Positions 56,212-64,000 of a DNA stretch of 64,000 nt are shown in pieces. How positions within the stretch are numbered: position 1 is the first letter of the stretch; the number at the start of each line of letters is the position of its first letter. The stretch is taken from positions 124,001-188,000 of the forward strand of contig JBAIAA010000814.1 of NCBI GenBank assembly GCA_037893245.1. Direction: 5' to 3'. This stretch comes from Crossaster papposus. Lineage: Eukaryota; Echinodermata; Asteroidea; Velatida; Solasteridae. Below the pieces are notes generated by a model, which saw only the letters and a list, made by a program, of their open reading frames with translations, had not been told where the DNA came from and searched no databases. Both the position numbers and the translations under genes were made by a program.

Positions 56212-56596
56212 CGTATACGTTTGGTAATTACCCCAAAATTTTTGGGCAAACAAAAACTACTTGGTAAGAAGTACAGCAGCTTTGGATAGTATAATGCATT
56301 TTTAGAAACTGTTCACTTCGAAGTACTGCGGTTATGGAAAAAGAAATAACTTTAAATCCCCTAAAATTTGAATCTGAGAAGCGTTACTGCAGTGATGTTT
56401 CTCAGATTGTGTATTCCAATGCAGATTATTCTTCCTGCGTGGACATAACTGCTCCAGATTTTCGGCAATATCTCAAAATCGCTACCACCTTTTGAAATGA
56501 AATGTTTACAGGTTAGTTTTATGGTATATATCTATCACTATATAGGATTGAAACAAACAGTGGGTTCCAATTACCAAACGTATACGATTCCTTTAA
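56212..56596. mobile_element. TTAA-flanked MITE family D, copy 2
   Basis: ATTAAAGGGATCGTATACGT to CAAACGTATACGATTCCTTT AAG, inverted in interior order relative to the 49500 copy. It follows the reverse transcriptase fragment within 30 bp. Confidence 0.9.
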
Positions 56597-56819
56597 GTAT
56601 TACTTTTTTTCACGAGGATACGGAGCTCTGCAGGAAAGGCTAATGATTTGTAATTATGTCATTTCCATATTAATGCCTGGTGTTATGTGTTGTTTGTGTG
56701 TATGCTGTTTTTGTAATTTCCATTACATTGCCCTTCGATCGTTTCTTTCATGTGGAAAATAAAGTGAAGTGAATTTGAAGTTGAAAAAGTTCTGTCAAAC
56801 AATTTTCTTATATTCAAGT

Positions 56820-57566
56820 TAGTACAATACATAATATTATATTATTACAAAAATATCTTACTTATTTTAAAGTAAATAATGGTTCTAGGAATCAAGCAAA
56901 ATGATTGCGCTAAATATTCTGTAATCATGTTCCGAAAAATGGAATTTTATAGAAAAAAAATTCCGATCAACAGACGGCGATCGCGAAAAAAACCAACTAA
57001 GACAAACTAGAACAATGACCCACGCATGTTAAAAACGAACGCCGTTTTTCCTGCTTTTTGTTGTTGCTATCGGCATCCATGGTGTAAAACTTCGAACAAA
57101 ACCCCCTCCCCCAAATCCAGCCATTTCTGATAATTTAAGCAATTACCAATGGTATATCCTACCTTTAAAGGTATATGATACATCATTTGCAGATATCGAA
57201 AAACATTACTGCCGAATTATTAAGAAATATCTAACTCATTAGAAAGTAATTAATTATTGTAGGCATCCAGCAAAACGATTGCGCTATAGATATCCTATAG
57301 GCCCCCTACTTGTTCCGAAAAATTGAATTTTATACAAACAAATTCACGATCGCCAGGCCAACGACCGCGAAACCCCCCCCCCCCCCCCCCCCCAAGAACA
57401 ACATAAGAATCACTGTCCGACGCTGGTTGAAAACGATTAAACGAACGCCGTTTGTCTTGCTTTTCTCGGCATCCATGATTATTTACTATAAAATACGAAC
57501 TTCCATGGCCAAATCCACCCAGTTCTGACAATTCAAGCAAATACCAATGGTGTATCCTACCTTTAA
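56820..57566. mobile_element. Two adjoining MITE family C copies sharing one TTAA
   Basis: A copy lacking its left end runs to 57168; the next starts TTAAAGGTATATGATACATC at 57165 and ends GGTGTATCCTACCTTTAA at 57566. The second contains a run of about 20 C at 57367. Confidence 0.85.
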
Positions 57567-57961
57567 AGGAATCGTATACGTTTGGTAATTTGAACCCATT
57601 GTTTGTTTCAATCCTATATAGCTATAGATATATATCATAAAACTAACCTGTACAAATTTCATTTCAAAAGGTGGTAGCGATTTTGAGATATTGCCGAAAA
57701 TCTGGAGCGGTTATGTCCACGCAGGAAGAATAATCTGTATTGGAATACACACTCTGAGAAACGTCACTGCATAACGCTTCTCAGAATTTTTTTTTTTGGG
57801 GGGGGATAACAAGTGATATCCTTTTCAATAACCGCAGTACTTCGACGTGAAAAGTTTCAAAAAATGCATTATACTATCCAAAGCTGCTGTACTTCTTACC
57901 AAGTAAGTTTTTATGGCCATTATTTTTTTGAAGTAATTACCAAACGTATACGATCCCTTTA
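57563..57961. mobile_element. TTAA-flanked MITE family D, copy 3
   Basis: TTAAAGGAATCGTATACGTT to AAACGTATACGATCCCTTTA. It shares its left TTAA with the preceding family C element, giving three elements in tandem. Confidence 0.9.
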
Positions 57962-58373
57962 GGTCTATGGTTTCCAGGTATCGAACCATAAGTCTATCTA
58001 TAGAGCAGTTCCTTGCTCTATGGTCTTTCGGCGCATCTGTCAATCAACTAGTTACCTATAGCACAATACGTGGCAGAGAGGTACCCCCTCCTGTTATATA
58101 AACTTAGTTATATACTGTACACACACTCTTAGATTACACATACCTAACACATCCCCTAATATCTGATAAGAATTCCTGGGATACCGGAAACACAACGACC
58201 AACACAAAAGGAGGGGGGAGGGGGTGTTTCCTCCGCCCCATTCTCACTTCATTTGGGTATCAAATCCTGTGTATCTGTCAATCAACTCCACAATTTTGGC
58301 CAAACCTGCCTGGTGGTATCAGAAGACGGATTACACCTGTGGTTGTTGCGGTTTCTTCCTTTCAATGACCGAC

Positions 58374-58703
58374 TTATATGCTAATTGACCAAAAGGAGTT
58401 TGTCAGGGTAGCATCATAAATCTTCAAGAAAAGAAAATCTATCAGTACTGCCAGCAGCCCCAACAAAATTAGCACTACCTCAAATGGTCTGTTGAATATG
58501 TTATCATGTAGCGCAATATTCATTCGTATACCACCGGTCAGTTTTTGTCCTTTTAATGCAGAGATGGGTTTACACAAACAGTTTCTGCAGGTGGGGAGTT
58601 TCAGCAGAAAGTATGAAAGCGCTTCCAGAGACCTTAAATAGGACGTGAAACATGCAAAAATTATATAAATTATATTTATTTTGGGTACATTAATTCTTCC
58701 CAA
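58374..58703 (-). other. Possible coding remnant with one membrane helix
   Basis: A minus-strand frame that includes LPTCRNCLCKPISALKGQK, RMNIALHDNIFNRPFEVV and the hydrophobic VLILLGLLAVLIDFLFL. A plausible acceptor (CCTATTTAAG) precedes the SLEALSYFLLKLP part. I recognise no family, there is no partner exon, and the surrounding DNA is repeat-rich; chance or a pseudogene is as likely as a real exon. Confidence 0.25.
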
Positions 58704-59217
58704 TAGGCACTCGGGGAGACAAATTAGCGTACGTTTTTAGGTAATAAGGAGACAGTGGCACTTAGGGAGACATTTTAGTGTCTTCCTAAGTGTCTAGCTG
58801 CCCTAAAATACGATATTTGGGAGTTATTTTTGTCCTAGAACGACAGATTTTGGTATAAATAGCATAAATCTCGAAGATCTTAGAGAAAAGGGTTGGGGTA
58901 AACACGTTATAGGACTGTTTTAAGTTTGTGTACATCTCTATGGGATTCTCTCCCCAAGTGCCTATTAAAAAAGGTAGTGTACACCGTTGGCTAACATACA
59001 ACAAACATTTAAAATACAAAATTATTTTGAAATACTTTAATTGAGTGTAGGCTAAATGAATAACAGTCTCAAGCATCATGTGAAATCACGGCATCGGGTG
59101 TGCTGTGGTTTTCAAGAAAACAATATATTTTGTATTGATTTCCAACGATTGTCGACCGGCAATCGGTCGAAAAACTTGACTATTTTTAAACACTGTCGCC
59201 AATTTATTAAATTAAGT

Positions 59218-59712
59218 TGGTCCACATCATAGTTCACTAGTGGTTGGTTTGTGACGTCAATAGCGTATGTGCCATGAAGTTACAGTGTGAACGACTCTAG
59301 TCTAGTCGAACCATGGACTAACTTGTGGCGCCGAAAATATCCTACTCACACTGGCAAAACAATATTTCAACACGATACTTCCTTTTATTTACACCGTAGG
59401 CCCTAGTAATAGTTATTGCGTAGTTTAGGATAATCACATAACGTCCGTTCTTTGTCATACAATGGTGACAAAAGTGACAAAATTACACATTACCAGTTTG
59501 CACTGGACAATTTCGTTGTCTGCTATTTTTGTGAACAGTTGGTTCCCGCTGAACTATGCCATGAAATTTTGACTATCGATAACCAGCGCGAGTAACCGCG
59601 GTAGGTTGGTAGCGAGTAGTCGGCTATGCCAACCATCGTCAGTAGTGTGAGTTCGGTCAGAGTTAGTCGAACTATATATGGTTAACTATAGTCCTTGGTC
59701 GAACTTGCTCTC
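59218..59712. mobile_element. TIR element O, copy 2 (diverged)
   Basis: The right end GGTTAACTATAGTCCTTGGT CGAACTTG matches the 30252-30565 family; GGTTGGTAGCGAGTAGTCGG and CTCTAGTCTAGTCGAACCA correspond to its interior. The left end is poorly preserved. Confidence 0.65.
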
Positions 59713-61384
59713 ATTTGTAATGCAGTGCACACCCATGAATAGGTGCCATACTAACTAGTCTGGTTTCCTATAACCTTGGCCCAGAATGATGTCTATACAA
59801 TGCTCTGTTAAGGGTGCACTTGCCTAATTCAAGTCCCATTGAAAACAGTGTAAAATCAACAATGTTTAGGACCAAGTTTCATGCACACCGACATCACTGG
59901 GGTTTCTCAAACAACAATCAGATTATTGTCTTGGTCTTTATCTTTCCATTTCTTTTCAATTTTTAGTAGGTTAGCCGATTACATTTTTTAATATTCACAC
60001 CAAAAGAAACTCACCTTCCGAAAAGTGATACTTCCCGAGCCTGCAAGCAGCCATTTTACAAATGGCATCCCTCCACATTCTAGGGCAATTAGGACCCATT
60101 TTTCAACCGTAATTTTGTCAAGTCTGCCCTCAGAATGAAGCTCAAAAACCAGGGAGTTGATCTTATGCTATATTTACACAATCCCACCATTTCTTTCACC
60201 AAACGGCATCCGTTTTCAAAAGAAATTGTGGGGGGCACATTTCATGCTAATGAGTTGGCGGAGAAATTCTCCCTCCAATTAGGGTAGTGCACCCCTAAAG
60301 GAAGTCAAAGAACCAGACTACAAAAAACAGCATTACATTTCTTGGTTTTTCCAGCATCTATGAACACAATACATTAAAACAGGTCAGCGTCTCAATGTTT
60401 TCTATAAAGCCTTAATTCCTAACCCATCCATTTTCGAACATTACCGGAAAAAGCAAAATGGTGTATACATTTACTGCCTTTAACAGAAACCATCCCATAA
60501 AAGGGTACATTAATATCGTGCCAACAAAATGACCTCTTACTAAAATACATACGGAATAGTGCTATAGATATACTCGTATATAGATGGAAGTTTATGAGGG
60601 AAAAACCCAAACATTATTCGGCCAACTCCAAATATCATGGTTCTACTATTACAGGCAAAATACTTAATTTGGTTTTGATCCTCGGTTGTAATGCCATGTA
60701 AGAGCACAAACATTTTCTCTATAGAATCTGTACAACTCATCCTCGGAAAAACCCAACCACTTTTCGTTAGACTCCACGGTCTCATGGTCTCACGATCTTT
60801 TTGGATGTTAACAAATTTCAAACAGATCTTTTATGTACAAGGGTATATGATTATAAACACGCTGTACGATTTGTAAAATGTTTGTGGTTGAATAGACATA
60901 AAACGTTGCATTAATAAATATATCATAACAAAATATCAGAAGGGTGCATCATCATCAACGAAGCTTCACCTTGGTGGATACCATACATTTTTTGGGAAGA
61001 AATAAAACAGACGAAACTTTTTCACAATTTGTGGAACTCGTAACTGTCCCACGGGCACAGTAACTTCAACGACTGTTTTCTTACATCGCTCCAAATGTAA
61101 AAGTCTTGCCTCGAGTCGCTTTCGAAAACACGAGTGATGGGGAATAATAGATGTGTTGATTGTCAACGTACCAGGGGAGTGTTTGTACATTCTGCACAGT
61201 GTCATCATGACATCCCCCTTTTTTTCTTTCTTTTCAAGGAAGGACAAAGGCCAGGTGTTTTATCACCAGTGAATTAGTCCTTCAACTGCTCCTTGCATTC
61301 CTGCAGAAGATAATTTCATCTCGAGTAGGACTTGAGAAGTATTTAATCTCCAAGCCAAATTTTAGTTTTCCTTCTTCATTTTTG
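59713..61384. other. Mostly unique DNA, no supported gene
   Basis: Few repeats are visible apart from a GAACCAGACTAC fragment near 60312. A minus-strand frame at 60966-61247 (HSCFRKRLEARLLHLERC, VVEVTVPVGQLRVPQIV) has mixed composition but no recognised domain, acceptor or partner exon. Confidence 0.45.
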
Positions 61385-61705
61385 AAGCGTGCATCGGAGA
61401 ATTCATCTGCACGGGGTCAGTACCAGGCGGGAGCTCATTAGGGCCCCGGTTGGGGCATCTTGGTTAATTCTCCGGCCATCGGGGGGCGAGACAGGACCAG
61501 TCAACAAGCATAGCTGGAGTTCACACCTTCGTTAATAAGTATGTACCCAGTAAATGAGGCACCATGTGGAGGGGCCACAATGGGGGGCGTTTAGAGGCTG
61601 TTCTGGGGTGGGGCCCACGGCAATTTAATTGAACGTGGACACGGCAATTATAGGATCGAATTCTCTACGTGCCAATTTAATGCCAATTAAACTCGTACCC
61701 CACTA
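61385..61705. promoter_or_regulatory. Candidate conserved non-coding element
   Basis: A GC-richer, non-palindromic unique block with many homeodomain-type cores: TTGGTTAATTCTCC, CAATTTAATTGAACG, CGGCAATTATAGG and CCAATTTAATGCCAATTAAA. It lacks an open frame and shows no repeat structure, unlike nearly everything around it. A role as enhancer is inference. Confidence 0.3.
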
Positions 61706-61871
61706 CTGTTCCAAATGGGAACGAGCTTTTCTTTTTAGTACAAGTCCAATCCTATAATGATCAGACTAGCAATTAATGTATAAACCTGACGAATCAGCTA
61801 TTTGTAGATAAAGATTTGTTTTAAAGAAGGTATCAAACCGATTGCGATTCTTTTAAAATTCATTAAACCAT

Positions 61872-62202
61872 TATGCTGCGTTCCAATCGCGTCGTGTTCA
61901 CCGTGAATTTCTTCATGTTCACAAGTGGGTTGAATTCCAAACGCTACTTACAAGTACCAAGACGCACGCGCACAATCGAGTTAGTCGTGCGGTAAGGACA
62001 TTCTTTATCGCGCAAGAACTCATACTTGAACCAACACGCATGCGCGAGTATTTCATTCGTTTATGAAGTCGTGAATATGGAGAAAAAATTCCACCTGGAG
62101 TTCACCACTGGTGAACACGAGTTACCAGGCGATTAGAACTCCATTATACGACTCGTGAACTCGTGAACACGATAAACACGACGCGACTGGATCGCAGCAT
62201 TA
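61872..62202. mobile_element. TIR element F, copy 2
   Basis: TATGCTGCGTTCCAATCGCG to GATCGCAGCATTA, with interior matching 28135-28458 (ACGCATGCGCGAGTATTTCA). The right terminal repeat is more diverged. Confidence 0.88.
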
Positions 62203-62340
62203 GGCACAACATAGATTTCCTAAGCAAAAACAAGTTTTTCATACAGGGTTCATACCAGAACCCCATGTAAAAATACAACAACAACCACAAAATGCAACAC
62301 TTCGTATTCAGGACCTTTTTCTATTTCAGGTGTCTTTTTA

Positions 62341-62512
62341 GGGGGGGGGGAACACGTTGTATTTTGCTAATAAAAGGGAGGAGGGGTGAGGGAGGAGGGG
62401 TGATGGTGGGGGGGTGGGAGGGAGGAGGGGTGATGGTGGGGGGTGGGGGGGGGGGAGGGAGAGGGAGGTTAAAAGAGGTTAAAGCGAGGAAGAGAGGGGG
62501 GGGGGGGGTGCG
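62341..62512 (+). repeat. G-rich low-complexity tract (GGGAGG/GGTGGG)
   Basis: Dense G runs including GGAGGGGTGATGGTGGGGG repeated twice. Could form G-quadruplexes. Frames read from it are artefacts. Confidence 0.9.
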
Positions 62513-63157
62513 ACTTTTGCTAAAATCTATTTTGTGTATACCAGCAACATAAAGTCGAAACAATAAATTGTTATTTTTTTGGAGGGGTATTTTTGGTTGA
62601 TTGTTTTTGCGGGGTGTTCACTGAATGACCGCTCCAATAGTTTTCTATTTCACTGATGCATTTTAAAACTAAATTAGCTTTGGAGAACCCCGTTGTGTTG
62701 AACTTGGACATCATTTCAAGGGTCCATTGTTTCCCGTCGAATAGCCCGTTTATATCGATGCAGCTGCTAAAACTTTTATTTTAATGCATGGTCGCCATTG
62801 TTTATTTTAGAGTATTCAAGCAAAACAAATTAAAAATCTTCATGACGCGCGCAACCACCATAACGGGCTTCACTCACAAATCGGCCATATTAAATTGAAA
62901 GAAAAACGTAAAATCTTCATTTTATTTGAACTTGCGGGTAGAAATGACCTGGAAATTATTTACAAATTAATACCAGTCTTCTCTGATGAATCATTTTTAA
63001 TGTGATTAAACATACATTAATGTTTGAAGCCACATTATACAAAATGTTGAAAGGGAGGCTATAGAATGAAAAAATAGTCTGGCACCATCCCATTCATCAG
63101 TTCACAATTTATAAAATACATTCAGGGAACATGACCAAAATGGCTTCCTCGTGACTC

Positions 63158-63748
63158 GTGAATAAGGCACTGATCTCTACAAACTGGATAGGTCGATCGG
63201 ATATGGGATATGGATCCGATGGGATAGCGAGCCGTGAAGTCACCGGCGGCCATGTTGGGATATTCAAAACAATGCAGTGATCGCACGTGCGCGCACTGAA
63301 ATTGTCTAATTTATTTTATTATAAAACTGGCACTTTTTAGTGTCTGGATATAAAATTAAACCCAAAAATTTAAGAATTTCTTTGATCAAAAAAACCCTCG
63401 TTTTTCCTTTTCCTATGGTTTGTGCATAAGGTTATGATGTTGGAAATGTTAAAACAAAATGTTGGTCTCATATCTTTTCCCGAAAATAGGGCTTTTTAAT
63501 ATTCAAACTTGCCGTATACATCTCATTCTTGGGTGTTATTGTGTTTAACTTAATTTTCCTAATCAAACTGGATCGTTTTTGCGACGTTAACGTCGTTTCC
63601 TGTGATATTAAATGAGTTTTCTCGGTCGTGCGCTATACAAACGTGTGTACGCGCAATGTTTTTAATATCCCAATATGGCCGCCAATGGCTTCACGTGCAG
63701 AGCCGCTCGACCTATCCAGTTTGTAGAGATCAGTGGAATAAGGTCCAT
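63158..63748. mobile_element. TIR element (CACTGATCTCTACAAACTGG)
   Basis: CACTGATCTCTACAAACTGG ATAGGTCGA at the left and TCGACCTATCCAGTTTGTAG AGATCAGTG at the right. Inner arms GGCGGCCATGTTGGGATATT / AATATCCCAATATGGCCGCC are also complementary. No coding region between. Confidence 0.88.
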
Positions 63749-64000
63749 GGTGCTCGATCCGTGCACAAACAAATAACAATGTTTTTGTTCACAACGAGTT
63801 TTCAAAAGTATACATCATTTGGTTCGGGTGGATAACTTTATAGCAACAAAAGTGAAACTGTCCTGTTTAAAGTGTCGTGGACAGATGCTGAAAAAAAACA
63901 AGAGAATACAATGTTCTTTTATTCCGATTCCCTGACCCTACTGTATTTTATAAATGTCGGAAAATATTCTGGTCAGGGAACTAGACTGACTGACTTGTAC

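Noticed and set aside
60540-60821. Minus-strand frame of 93 codons as an exon
   Set aside because: I could not match it to any family, nor find an acceptor or donor with a partner exon.
62292-62563. Proline-rich or glycine-rich frames
   Set aside because: Products of the G-rich low-complexity tract read on either strand.

Overview
This window is AT-rich animal (metazoan) nuclear DNA. Genes are split by GT-AG introns, coding islands are small and GC-richer than their surroundings, and most other sequence is repeat. Short non-autonomous transposons with terminal inverted repeats (MITEs), tRNA-derived SINEs and one small LTR element are all present. Telling features are an animal-type single SWEET sugar transporter, Gdown1 (POLR2M), the animal C1orf43/NICE-3 family and AK6. 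I suspect a marine invertebrate deuterostome such as an echinoderm, but the sequence alone does not prove this.

Layout: 1-6.4 kb is repeat-filled intergenic DNA. From 6.4 to 36.7 kb there are four genes whose exons I could join in frame from start to stop codon. SWEET1-like (minus, 12389 to 6446, 6 exons, 214 aa) and POLR2M-like (plus, 13069 to 18001, 4 exons, 240 aa) are head to head, 679 bp apart. C1orf43-like (minus, 32588 to 22776, 6 exons, 345 aa) and AK6 (plus, 32975 to 36700, 4 exons, 179 aa) are head to head, 386 bp apart. POLR2M and C1orf43 converge on a repeat-rich gap (18.1-22.1 kb). The genes do not form one pathway: sugar transport, RNA polymerase II control, a membrane-anchored protein, and a nuclear adenylate kinase/ribosome-assembly factor. 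The two short divergent gaps look like shared promoters.

From 36.7 to 64 kb I see only one more good coding exon (44005-44343, minus, unrecognised). It is followed by a 1.77-kb LTR retroelement with identical 264-bp LTRs and a 4-bp target duplication (45677-47443), many MITEs, a fragment of a non-LTR reverse transcriptase (about 55.98-56.18 kb), and a GC-rich unique block at 61.39-61.70 kb that could be a conserved regulatory element.

The most notable observations are: the final coding exon of C1orf43 is tandemly triplicated with an exact 326-bp period, and the farthest copy carries a nonsense change; several unrelated MITE families all end in TTAA, some with telomere-like CCCTAAC termini; a young LTR element has no recognisable protein genes but a hexamer-repeat ORF; a TIR element carries an 11-bp minisatellite; and a 440-bp repeat pair brackets the C1orf43/AK6 promoter.
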